Positions 1 through 7,844 of a stretch of DNA of 64,000 nucleotides are shown piece by piece. The position numbers and the translations under genes are program-made. The stretch lies in NCBI GenBank assembly GCA_946186665.1, contig CAMHOE010000001.1:1-64000 (forward strand), read 5' to 3'. Under the pieces are notes generated by a model. It did not search any database. It was not told the origin of the DNA and was given only the letters and a program-made list of their open reading frames with translations. The stretch is from an uncultured Clostridia bacterium. GTDB lineage: Bacteria; Bacillota; Clostridia; Oscillospirales; Acutalibacteraceae. The stretch's first letter is position 1, and every line of letters starts with the position of its first letter.

Positions 1-606
1 AGTGAGTTCTGGCAGAGATGGCACATCTCTCTCAGCTCCTTCTTCAGAGATTATCTTTTCTATGTACCTATATTCGGAAAGCCGAGAAAATACCTTAACC
101 TGTTTCTTGTATGGTTCTGTACCGGTCTGTGGCACGGTGCAGCCTGGAACTTTATATTCTGGGGTCTGTATTTCGGTCTCTTCCTGCTGCTTGAGATAAA
201 GATCGGAAAGAAGCGTATGAAGAAGTGGCCTAAGTGGGCAACACATCTTTACAGCAAAGCCGTAATAGTTGTGGGCTTCGGAATTTTCTGTTTCTCGGAT
301 CTGTCACAGCTCGGAAATTTCTTCCTGAATATAAGCGGTATAAGCATGATCACAAACCACAATGCTTTTGCCGATACTATAACCTGGAACGTATTCCTTA
401 ACAACATATTCCTGGTGCTTGCTGCGATCATCGTATCAATGCCTGTATTGCAGTACATCAAGAAATTTTTCTTCGAGTGGGGCAACAATGTTGTATACAT
501 GACAGGAAAGGTGATGGGTGCAGTCTGCTGTATGTATCTTCTTATCATGTCAAGCATACTGCTTGTTGATTCAACAAACAATCCGTTCCTGTACTTCCGC
601 TTCTGA
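1..606 (+). CDS. MBOAT family O-acyltransferase, C-terminal fragment (DltB/AlgI-like)
   Basis: The frame is open from base 1, so the gene starts outside the window; 201 C-terminal residues are visible. They contain the MBOAT signature: FWQRWHISLSSFFRDYLF near the start, then LWHGAAWNFIFWGLYFG with the conserved histidine that is catalytic in DltB/AlgI/PatA proteins. Hydrophobic membrane segments follow to the end. MBOAT proteins of this class sit in the cytoplasmic membrane and pass an acyl group from a carrier across the membrane, for D-alanylation of teichoic acid or O-acetylation of exopolysaccharide. The stop is 23 bases before a DHHW protein gene, followed by an FkbH-like gene and an ACP gene, so this is the transmembrane part of an acyl-transfer cassette. 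The substrate cannot be told from this fragment. Confidence 0.9.
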   Translation, partial: SEFWQRWHISLSSFFRDYLFYVPIFGKPRKYLNLFLVWFCTGLWHGAAWNFIFWGLYFGLFLLLEIKIGKKRMKKWPKWATHLYSKAVIVVGFGIFCFSDLSQLGNFFLNISGISMITNHNAFADTITWNVFLNNIFLVLAAIIVSMPVLQYIKKFFFEWGNNVVYMTGKVMGAVCCMYLLIMSSILLVDSTNNPFLYFRF

Positions 607-629
607 GCGTATTCCAAAGGAGGTAAAAA

Positions 630-2126
630 ATGGATAACAACAGACATCCCGAACACAAAAAAGCTCCCCAGAAGAAAAGCTTCAATTCATATAAAAGATC
701 TACTGTAAAGCAGTTCTCATCTACTATATCTATTCTGATAATGCTTCCGGTATTCGGACTGATCACATTGTTTATGTTTTTCTTCCCGAAGTCGGAAAAG
801 TCAGAGATAGAAAACAGAAATCTCGCAAAGTTTCCTGAGTTTTCATTCGGCTCCTATTTCAGCGGCGAGTTCACAAACGGCATCAATACATGGTACACTG
901 ATACCGTGCCCTTCCGTGATGACTTTAAGAACGCAGGAAACAGTTTCAAAGCGGGCTTTGGCATATCAACAGAGGATACTGTAAATGTTGTGGGAGACGT
1001 CAAAAAGGTGACCCCCGCACCAAGCAGTAATAAGACAAACTCCGGTAATAAATCCTCTTCCGGCAAAACAGGCAGCAATACACCTTCTGCTGAAACAAGC
1101 GGCAGTGCATCCGCTTCAAATTCAAACGGTGAAGCTTCAGTCAGCGCAGACGAAGCATCTTCAACGAATTACAGAGAAGAGGAAGCGGAATATACTGTTG
1201 AGAACGGCGTTATAGTTGTGTTCCAGGACGGACATTACAGAGCGCTCGAGCTGTTCGGCGGCGGAGAGGGCGATAAATATGTAGATGCGCTGAACTCTCT
1301 CAGGTCACAGCTTGACAGCAAGATAAAGATCTACTCTATGCCGGCACCTCTTGCAAGCGAGTACTATGTACCCTCAAACTACACAGAATACACTGCAAAT
1401 CAGAAAGAGTTCTTCAACAGTGTTGAAGAGAGACTGGATGACGGTATAATCAGCATTGATATAGACAGCGTTCTTGAAAAGCATACTGATGAGGATATAT
1501 ACTTGCGTACAGATCATCACTGGTCACCTCTGGGAGCTTACTATGCTTCGCAGGAATTTGCAAAGACAGCAGGTGTGGACTTCAAGGATCTCAGTACCTA
1601 CGAGGCTGTGACAATAAAGGATTTTGTAGGCACTATGTACGCATTCTCGGGCGGAGATATCAATATAAAGAACGACCCTGAGGACTTCACCTACTATATC
1701 CCTGATAACTACGAAAAGTGTAAGACAGACTTCTACGATACATCCTTTAACTTTGACTATACCGGCAGCTTCTTTAAGGATGTAGGCGATCCGCAGTCAA
1801 ATGCTTACCTTACATTCTTCGGCGGAGATGAGCAGATAGTAAAGATCCGCACAAACGTAAAGAACGGACGTAAGCTTGTCGTGATCAAAGACAGCTATGG
1901 CAACGCTGAGCCGGGATATTATATGGGTTCCTTTGAGGAAATATACATTGTAGATATGCGTTACTTTAACCTTAACCTTGTTGACTTCATCAACGAGATG
2001 GACATTACCGATGTACTGTTTACAATGGTTACCTATTCGGTATTCGGTGAGAACGCTGAAAATCTGCCTGTAATTATTTCTCAGGCAAAGGGACAGGAGA
2101 TCGTAGATCACTACAAAGACAATTAA
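630..2126 (+). CDS. DHHW family protein, AlgX/DltD-like partner of the MBOAT acyltransferase
   Basis: 498 residues. There is one N-terminal membrane segment at about residues 34-54, then a Ser/Thr/Asn/Gly-rich linker at about 130-185, then an SGNH-like extracellular domain. The name-giving DHHW motif is at residues 295-298, followed by SPLGAYYA. A candidate nucleophile serine (S422) lies in IKDSYGNA. The ENRNLAKFPEF segment and the PFRDDF segment are typical of the DHHW family found beside MBOAT genes. In alginate-type systems such proteins complete the O-acyl transfer outside the cell. The start has a strong ribosome-binding site (AAAGGAGG, 615-622). It lies 23 bases after the MBOAT gene, so co-transcription is likely. 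The low-complexity linker is an insertion relative to compact family members. The acceptor polymer is unknown. Confidence 0.88.
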   Translation: MDNNRHPEHKKAPQKKSFNSYKRSTVKQFSSTISILIMLPVFGLITLFMFFFPKSEKSEIENRNLAKFPEFSFGSYFSGEFTNGINTWYTDTVPFRDDFKNAGNSFKAGFGISTEDTVNVVGDVKKVTPAPSSNKTNSGNKSSSGKTGSNTPSAETSGSASASNSNGEASVSADEASSTNYREEEAEYTVENGVIVVFQDGHYRALELFGGGEGDKYVDALNSLRSQLDSKIKIYSMPAPLASEYYVPSNYTEYTANQKEFFNSVEERLDDGIISIDIDSVLEKHTDEDIYLRTDHHWSPLGAYYASQEFAKTAGVDFKDLSTYEAVTIKDFVGTMYAFSGGDINIKNDPEDFTYYIPDNYEKCKTDFYDTSFNFDYTGSFFKDVGDPQSNAYLTFFGGDEQIVKIRTNVKNGRKLVVIKDSYGNAEPGYYMGSFEEIYIVDMRYFNLNLVDFINEMDITDVLFTMVTYSVFGENAENLPVIISQAKGQEIVDHYKDN

Positions 2127-2155
2127 TGATCGGCTGAGATTAATAAGACATTCAG

Positions 2156-2194
2156 ATTACTAAGGCAAGGGGCAGTGCTGCTTGCCTTAGTAAT
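2156..2194 (+). promoter_or_regulatory. 14-bp perfect hairpin inside the acylation operon
   Basis: Bases 2156-2169 and 2181-2194 are exact inverted repeats around an 11-base loop that can itself form a CAG/CTG pair. There is no run of T after it, so it does not look like a standard intrinsic terminator. It lies between the DHHW and FkbH-like genes and could act as an mRNA processing or stability element, or a weak attenuator. Confidence 0.45.
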
Positions 2195-2256
2195 TGCAGT
2201 ATTTGTGACTTTATCCCTGTGCCTATTTCAGAAACGAAAGGAAAGAAAGAGATATT

Positions 2257-4050
2257 ATGACAGAGCTTGAATTTCCGTTTGACTCGGAATATATTATCAA
2301 AAAGAGAAAGTCTATAAAGAGAACTCTTCTTGCAGACGGCAGCAAGAGACTGAAAAAGAAAATAGCTGTTTTTGGCGGATCAACAACAAATGACATAGTA
2401 GTTTATCTTGATCTGTTCCTGCTCAACAACGGTATTGAGGCTGAATTTTATCAGTCGGAATATGCTCAGTACTGGCAGGACGCAATGTTTCCGAGTGAAG
2501 AGCTTCTGAGCTTCAAGCCGGATATCGTTTTTATCCACACCACAAACAGGAATATTTCTGCGTATCCCTGTGTCAGCGACAGCAAGGAAAGTGTTAATCA
2601 GCTTCTTGACTCTGAATATGGCAAGTTTCAGCAGATGTGGCAGAAGATAGCCGAGACTTACCACTGTCCTATAATACAGAATAACTTCGAGCTTCCGTTT
2701 TATCGTCTGATGGGCAATAAGGATTGCAGCGACTACAGAGGACGCACAAATTTTATAAACCGTCTGAACTCGAAATTCTATGACTATGCCGACAAGACTG
2801 AGGGCTTCTATATCAATGATATAAACTTCATTTCTGCTTCCTACGGACTTAAAGAGTGGAGTGATCCATCATACTGGAATATGTATAAATACGCAATGTG
2901 TGTTGACGCTATTCCGGAGTTTTCCTTCAACCTTGCCAATATTATCAAGTCCGTATTCGGCAAGAATAAGAAAGCTCTTGCACTGGATCTGGACAATACA
3001 CTCTGGGGCGGTGTTGTGGGTGATGATGGTGTTGATGGGATACAGATTGGACAGGAGACAGGCGTGTCCCAGTCTTATTATGAGTTCCAGAGCTATATAA
3101 AGTCTCTTAAAGATCTTGGAATAATCCTCACAGTATGCTCAAAGAATGACCATGAAAACGCTGTTGCCGGACTGGAGCATCCGGAGGGTGCACTGAAGCC
3201 GGATGATTTCATAATCATAAAGGCAAACTGGGAGAACAAGGACCGCAACATAACAGAGATAGCTTCAGAGCTGAATATACTGCCTGATTCTATTGTGTTT
3301 GTGGACGATAACCCTGCTGAGCGCGGCATAGTACAGGCTCAGATACCGGGAGTAAGCGTACCTGTTATGGACAGCGTAGAGAACTATATCATCAACCTTG
3401 ACAGGAACGGTTATTTTGAAGTTACAAATTTCAGTGAGGATGACCTGAAACGAAACGAGATGTACAAGGCAAATGCGGAAAGAGCGGCGCAGCAGGCTAC
3501 CTTTGCTGACTATAAGGATTACCTTCTCAGTCTTGACATGGTTGCTGTAATAGATGATTTCCTGCCTGTTTATCTGCAAAGGATAACTCAGCTTTCCAAC
3601 AAGAGCAATCAGTTCAATGTGACTACAAAGCGTTATACCGCCACTGAAATGGAGGAGGTATTTGAAAGCGGAGAGTATATCAGGCTTTACGGAAAGCTCA
3701 TAGATAAGTTTGGTGACAATGGCGTGGTGTCTGTTGTTATCGGCAAAAAGGACGGAGACGTTCTGAATATGGATCTGTGGCTTATGAGCTGCCGCGTTCT
3801 GAAAAGAGATATGGAGCTTGCCATGCTTGACAGACTTGTTGAACGCTGTAAGGAACAGGGCATAAAGACCATCAGGGGCTATTACTATCCCACAGCAAAG
3901 AACGGTATGGTAAAAGATCTGTACGGACGCTTCGGCTTTGAAAAGATCAGCGAGGATGAAAACGGAAATACCGTATGGCAGCTTGACACAAGCTCATACC
4001 AGAATCAGAACCACGTTATCAAAGTTGAGGACAATACCTCGATAAAATAA
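2257..4050 (+). CDS. FkbH-like HAD-superfamily protein (HAD-IIIC)
   Basis: 597 residues in three parts. Residues 1-230 carry an SGNH/GDSL-like fold hint (AVFGGSTTNDIVVYL). The middle part is an FkbH-type HAD domain with LALDLDNTLWGG (aspartates 244 and 246), the VCSKND motif and FVDDNPAERG. The C-terminal roughly 200 residues look like a GNAT-type acyltransferase (KSNQFNVTTKRYT, then RLVERCKEQG). In polyketide pathways FkbH/OzmB-type proteins take 1,3-bisphosphoglycerate, remove a phosphate and load a glyceryl group onto an acyl carrier protein, using a conserved cysteine. The CSKN cysteine seen here is the candidate. An ACP gene follows 52 bases downstream and an MBOAT/DHHW pair precedes it, so this protein is likely to charge the ACP. 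The acyl group itself is inference. Confidence 0.85.
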   Translation: MTELEFPFDSEYIIKKRKSIKRTLLADGSKRLKKKIAVFGGSTTNDIVVYLDLFLLNNGIEAEFYQSEYAQYWQDAMFPSEELLSFKPDIVFIHTTNRNISAYPCVSDSKESVNQLLDSEYGKFQQMWQKIAETYHCPIIQNNFELPFYRLMGNKDCSDYRGRTNFINRLNSKFYDYADKTEGFYINDINFISASYGLKEWSDPSYWNMYKYAMCVDAIPEFSFNLANIIKSVFGKNKKALALDLDNTLWGGVVGDDGVDGIQIGQETGVSQSYYEFQSYIKSLKDLGIILTVCSKNDHENAVAGLEHPEGALKPDDFIIIKANWENKDRNITEIASELNILPDSIVFVDDNPAERGIVQAQIPGVSVPVMDSVENYIINLDRNGYFEVTNFSEDDLKRNEMYKANAERAAQQATFADYKDYLLSLDMVAVIDDFLPVYLQRITQLSNKSNQFNVTTKRYTATEMEEVFESGEYIRLYGKLIDKFGDNGVVSVVIGKKDGDVLNMDLWLMSCRVLKRDMELAMLDRLVERCKEQGIKTIRGYYYPTAKNGMVKDLYGRFGFEKISEDENGNTVWQLDTSSYQNQNHVIKVEDNTSIK

Positions 4051-4102
4051 AAACTCAGCCTGTTTTGTCAGGCCGAAAACAAACAAAAAGGAGAAATTTG
4101 AA

Positions 4103-4345
4103 ATGGACACAAAGACTATCTATGCAAGACTCAACAAGGTATTCAGAGATGTATTTGATGATGACTCTATCGTAGTAAAGCCAAACACTACAGCAGATGA
4201 CATTGACGATTGGGACAGTCTGGAGCATATCACACTCATCAACGCTGTTGAGCGTGAGTTTAAAATGAAGTTCAAGATGGGCGAGATCTCCTCCATGAAG
4301 AACGTAGGCGAGATGGCAGACATTATCGCTTCCAGAGCAAAGTAA
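4103..4345 (+). CDS. Acyl carrier protein (DltC/FkbJ-like)
   Basis: 80 residues with the size and helical pattern of a stand-alone acyl carrier protein. The phosphopantetheine attachment site is serine 39 in DDWDSLEHITLI, matching the usual D-S-L core. A good ribosome-binding site (AAGGAG) lies just upstream. It is the last gene before a terminator, after the MBOAT, DHHW and FkbH-like genes. The expected role is to carry an acyl group loaded by the FkbH-like protein and present it to the membrane acyltransferase. A fatty acid synthase ACP is unlikely because no fab genes are near and the motif context is that of specialised carriers. Confidence 0.9.
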   Translation: MDTKTIYARLNKVFRDVFDDDSIVVKPNTTADDIDDWDSLEHITLINAVEREFKMKFKMGEISSMKNVGEMADIIASRAK

Positions 4346-4381
4346 TAACGGCAATCAAAAAGTTTCAGTTTTAAAGTACAG

Positions 4382-4431
4382 ACCGACAGCAAAGTGACCT
4401 ATAAAAGCACTTTAAGCTGTCGGTTTGTTTT
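4382..4431 (+). terminator. Intrinsic terminator of the acylation operon
   Basis: A two-part stem: 4382-4390 pairs with 4416-4424 (ACCGACAGC/GCTGTCGGT), and AAAGTG (4391-4396) pairs with CACTTT (4408-4413). It is followed by TTGTTTT. It lies 37 bases after the ACP stop codon. Confidence 0.85.
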
Positions 4432-4479
4432 AATGATACACCGTTACAGCTGCGTTATTTCACTTCCAACGCACATCAG

Positions 4480-4530
4480 TGGCACCTCCCGCGGGTGCTT
4501 CAGCGAAAACGTACCGCTATCCCACATTTG
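4480..4530 (-). repeat. Dispersed intergenic repeat, copy with GC-rich hairpin
   Basis: On the minus strand this stretch contains GCGGTACGTTTTCGC. The same 15-mer occurs on the plus strand in the repeat at 33875-33930, and the copy at 40299-40351 is related. A hairpin GCACC...GGGTGC (about 4484-4498) lies beside it. The short open frame that runs through it (from 4479) looks like repeat read-through rather than a gene. Confidence 0.55.
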
Positions 4531-4538
4531 ATAAAAAA

Positions 4539-4892
4539 TCAGCTTGTATAGTCCTCGATAAGTCTCGTCAGCTCTTTTCTGGAGTTTACATGGATGCCTT
4601 CCTTCATAAGCTTTTTGTCAGCCTTTGGAAGCTCGCTGACGTATACTTCTGTTACATAAAGGGGTGAGCTTCCGTTCTCTTCAAAGACGGCTATACGCTT
4701 ATCGTATTCTCTGATAATGTAATGCTCTTCAGAAATATCCTGACCGCTTGTTGGAGAGATACTGTCAAGGATCATTTCAGTATCATTGTGTGTGACACTG
4801 TTGTTTGTTGCTTCCGTTTTCTTGCCTGCAAAGCTCGTAATAAGGATGCAGATGAACAGAAAAATTCCTGTTACCATTAAAAGCTGTTTCAT
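4539..4892 (-). CDS. Small exported or membrane-anchored protein, BofC-like C-terminus (tentative)
   Basis: 117 residues from an ATG at 4892. The longer GTG start at 4904 is less likely, because a GAGGTG ribosome-binding site sits at proper distance from 4892. An N-terminal hydrophobic segment (LLMVTGIFLFICILITSFAG) would anchor or export the protein. The rest reads EEHYIIREYDKRIAVFEENG, then YVTEVYVSELPKADKKLM and a basic/acidic end. This resembles a small domain found in clostridial proteins and in the BofC C-terminus, which is my recollection and not a search result. It stands alone on the minus strand between a terminator and a divergent PBP gene. The function is unknown; a sporulation or cell-wall role is possible because of the neighbour. 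Confidence 0.7.
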   Translation of the reverse strand: MKQLLMVTGIFLFICILITSFAGKKTEATNNSVTHNDTEMILDSISPTSGQDISEEHYIIREYDKRIAVFEENGSSPLYVTEVYVSELPKADKKLMKEGIHVNSRKELTRLIEDYTS

Positions 4893-5014
4893 TTTATACT
4901 TCACCTCACATTTATTTTTAGGAAAAATGCCGTAATTATTCCTGTAAAAAACGGGAATTTTTCGTCAGAATTCATAGATATTAAAAACCCATTTCTTTAT
5001 TTATAAAAAAACCA

Positions 5015-5042
5015 TTCCATTTTTTTTATTTTATGTTATAAT
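5015..5042 (+). promoter_or_regulatory. Candidate promoter of the PBP gene (extended -10)
   Basis: TATAAT at 5037-5042 is preceded by TGT (5034-5036), an extended -10 element. A poor -35 (TTCCAT, 5015-5020) lies 16 bases upstream. The leader to the start codon at 5200 is about 150 bases and holds a GCACC-TGAA-GGTGC hairpin (5063-5076) and a direct repeat of GGTATCA (5106-5122). No other gene lies in 4893-5199. Confidence 0.55.
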
Positions 5043-5199
5043 ACTATAGATAACGTGTTTTCGCACCTGAAGGTGCAGACTGATTTTTATTTTATTTATC
5101 GTGATGGTATCATCCGGTATCACCATTTTGGAATATATCTGTTAATTAAAGGAAACAATGTAACAGGAAGTAAATCAGTAAGGGGAGGTCAATACTCTT

Positions 5200-7764
5200 A
5201 TGAGAAATACCGATATAAGTAAGTATAATGATGACAGCGCATCTCCCGCCAGAGTCTCTGCAAAAACAGTAGCAGGCGAGATATTCGGCTCCATCGGAAA
5301 GCTTCTTATCACACTTGTGCTTGTAATGCTCATTACAGGTATTGTTTTGCTTATTTCCATTTTGTTTTATATTGCGGATATATCAAGCGAACCACAGACA
5401 ATAAACCTCAGTAAGATGAAGCTTAATCAGACGAGCCATGTTTTTGTCCTTAACGACAGCGGTGAATGGGAGGACTACAGACAGCTTTATGCCACAGAGA
5501 ACCGTGTCTGGGTAAGCTATAACGAGATCCCAAAGCACATGATCGATGCACAGATAGCTATTGAGGATAAGAGATTTTACGAGCATAATGGTGTTGACTG
5601 GTACAGAACAGGCGGCGCTGTATACAGCCTTGCTACGGGACAGAATGATTTCGGCGGTTCAACCATAACCCAGCAGCTTATAAAGAATATAACTGATGAC
5701 AACGAAGTGAGTATCACCCGTAAGCTCAGAGAGATATTCCGTGCGCTGAAGCTTGAACAGGAATATTCCAAGGATGATATAATAGAAGCGTATCTGAATA
5801 TCGTAAACTACGGCAGCGGCTGCCGTGGAGTTCAGTCTGCGGCAAGACTGTATTTCAACAAGGATATACAGGATTGCACCATAGCAGAGTGTGCAGCCAT
5901 AGCTGGTATCACACAGAATCCATACAAGTTTGACCCTCTTGTTTATCCTGAGTACAACAAGGAACGCCGTGAGACGGTTCTTGATGAAATGTACGAGCAG
6001 GAAATGATCACTAAAGAAGAATATGATGAAGCCATGGAAGAATCGGAGAACATGACGTTTGTCGGTTATTATGAGGATGACGACGATGATGAGGACGATA
6101 CCAGTGACTGGAACTGGTACGATGACAGATTGTTCAGGGATGTTTCCAACGCGCTTTCAGAGGAGCTTCATATAAGCCTTGATCTGGCTGAAAATATGAT
6201 ATACAATGAGGGATTGTGCATTTACAGTGCAATGGACAAGGATGCTCAGGAGGCAGCCGAAAAGCTTGTATTGGAGTGGAAAACACCGGACGACCCCACA
6301 TTGGATATCGGATATATAATGATGGACTTTGAAGGACGTATAATATGTACGGTAGGAGGCAGACAGATAAAGGACGGACGCTTGCTCTGGGACAATGCTT
6401 CTCAGTCATCCCTTCAGCCCGGTTCTACAATAAAGCCCCTTGCCACATATGCACTTGCGTTGGAGGATAAGAAGATAAACTTCTCTTCACTGATAGACGA
6501 CTCCCCCCAGCCCTCGTGGAGATATTCCGAGAGCGAGGGCGCGATCCCCGGTCCTAATAACTGGTATGGAACATATTACGGAAACATTACCGTGACAAGG
6601 GCGCTGAATATATCTTCAAACGCTGCAACGGTAAATGTGCTGAATAGTGTCGGCACAGAGAGGAGCTATAATTTCCTGACTGAGCAGCTGAATTTCCAGC
6701 ACCTTGACGAAGAGGACAGAGAAAATATTCCGGGACTTGCACTGGGCGGTTTTGTCGGCGGTGCCACTGTAGAGGAGATGACTGCTTCATACGAGATGTT
6801 CTGTAACGGCGGATATTATTATGAGCCTTATTCTTATTATTACGTTACTGACAGTGACGGCGAGGTCCTTCTTGATAACCGCGACAGAGGAAAGCCCGAT
6901 CAGGTCATTTCCGCAGAGACAGCTACAATAATGAACAGACTTCTCTCAGAGGTTGTAAACTCAGGAGATGAAGCACTCGGCTACAGAACTAAAATAGATG
7001 GATGGGATATCATCGGAAAGACCGGTACAACTGACAGCTCATACGATAACTGGTTTGTAGGTGCATCTCCGTATGCAGTTGCCGGTATCTGGACAGGACA
7101 TTCCACACCGTCAAAAATCGCAGAGTCCGAGCAGAGCGCCGTACATTATTTATGGCGTGATATTATGGCAGCATATCTTAAGGATAAGCCAAATAAGGCT
7201 TATGATCTTCAGGGTGATGTGCAGCAGCATAATTATATGAAGGATAACGGTAAGCTTGTTACCTATGATGCAGGCAGCAAGATGGCTGTAGGCTATTATA
7301 CTTCCGATAATATGCCTGATTATTATAAGGTCGAGACATCTAAACCTTCCTCTTCTTCACGAGGAGAAGATGACGATGAAGACGACGATGAGGATGATGA
7401 AGAGAGCGAGGGCGAAGAGGAAAGCGAAGAGAGCGAAAATGAGGACGACGAGGAAAGCAGCACTGATGAAGAAAGTGAAGAAAGCGAAGAAAGTGAAGAA
7501 GAGTCCTCTGAGCCTGAGGAAGATGAGAGCAGTGAAGAAGAAAGCATAGATGACGGCGAAGAGTCAAGCCAGCCGGAGGAGTCCGTGGATGGTGAAGACT
7601 CCGAAGTTGTTGTTCCCGAAGAGCCGTCACCGGAAGAGCCTTCTCAGGAAGTGCCGGTTCCGCCGGCTCCGGATGAGCCGACCGAAACAGATGACGGCGG
7701 AGGTAATAACGGTGGAGATAATAATGGCGGAGGCAACAACGGCGGCGGAGGCGCCGGAGCGTAA
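5200..7764 (+). CDS. Class A penicillin-binding protein (PBP1A type) with acidic and Gly-rich tail
   Basis: 854 residues: a cytoplasmic start, one membrane segment (about 28-62), a GT51 glycosyltransferase domain and a transpeptidase domain. The glycosyltransferase glutamate is E122 in AIEDKRFYEHNG, and GGSTITQQLIKN is also present. The transpeptidase shows S409 in GSTIKPL, an SSN-like SSNAATVN and the KTGTTDSSYDNWFVG box. It polymerises and crosslinks peptidoglycan outside the membrane. An Asp/Glu-rich insert (DDDDDEDD) lies at about residue 290. After the catalytic domains, at about residues 718-800, comes an extreme Glu/Ser/Asp run, then Pro-rich and Gly/Asn-rich segments. The tail is unusual in length and charge. 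The start has a GGGAGG ribosome-binding site. It appears to be transcribed alone. Confidence 0.95.
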   Translation: MRNTDISKYNDDSASPARVSAKTVAGEIFGSIGKLLITLVLVMLITGIVLLISILFYIADISSEPQTINLSKMKLNQTSHVFVLNDSGEWEDYRQLYATENRVWVSYNEIPKHMIDAQIAIEDKRFYEHNGVDWYRTGGAVYSLATGQNDFGGSTITQQLIKNITDDNEVSITRKLREIFRALKLEQEYSKDDIIEAYLNIVNYGSGCRGVQSAARLYFNKDIQDCTIAECAAIAGITQNPYKFDPLVYPEYNKERRETVLDEMYEQEMITKEEYDEAMEESENMTFVGYYEDDDDDEDDTSDWNWYDDRLFRDVSNALSEELHISLDLAENMIYNEGLCIYSAMDKDAQEAAEKLVLEWKTPDDPTLDIGYIMMDFEGRIICTVGGRQIKDGRLLWDNASQSSLQPGSTIKPLATYALALEDKKINFSSLIDDSPQPSWRYSESEGAIPGPNNWYGTYYGNITVTRALNISSNAATVNVLNSVGTERSYNFLTEQLNFQHLDEEDRENIPGLALGGFVGGATVEEMTASYEMFCNGGYYYEPYSYYYVTDSDGEVLLDNRDRGKPDQVISAETATIMNRLLSEVVNSGDEALGYRTKIDGWDIIGKTGTTDSSYDNWFVGASPYAVAGIWTGHSTPSKIAESEQSAVHYLWRDIMAAYLKDKPNKAYDLQGDVQQHNYMKDNGKLVTYDAGSKMAVGYYTSDNMPDYYKVETSKPSSSSRGEDDDEDDDEDDEESEGEEESEESENEDDEESSTDEESEESEESEEESSEPEEDESSEEESIDDGEESSQPEESVDGEDSEVVVPEEPSPEEPSQEVPVPPAPDEPTETDDGGGNNGGDNNGGGNNGGGGAGA

Positions 7765-7844
7765 TTTATAATTTATATAGAATGAGCAGGCGGCAGCTTG
7801 TGCCGCTCTGCTGCTAAAAGAGTAAAATATAAGGAGTTTTCACA

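Noticed and set aside
4055..4354. Minus-strand frames across the acyl carrier protein gene
   Set aside because: They are antisense to a clear ACP with its own ribosome-binding site and have no family motifs.
4479..4667. A 62-codon plus-strand frame starting APPAGASAKTYRYP
   Set aside because: It crosses the dispersed repeat and runs antisense through the small exported protein gene, with no ribosome-binding site. It is best read as repeat sequence.
7323..7547. A Ser-rich minus-strand frame in the PBP tail
   Set aside because: It is the mirror of the Glu/Asp-rich coding tail (GAA/GAG/GAT read as TTC/CTC/ATC and Ser codons in a shifted frame). There is no start signal.
7765..7844. A T-box or amino acid riboswitch before hom
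   Set aside because: The gap is 80 bases with only a small GCGGCA/TGCCGC hairpin and no T-box sequence.
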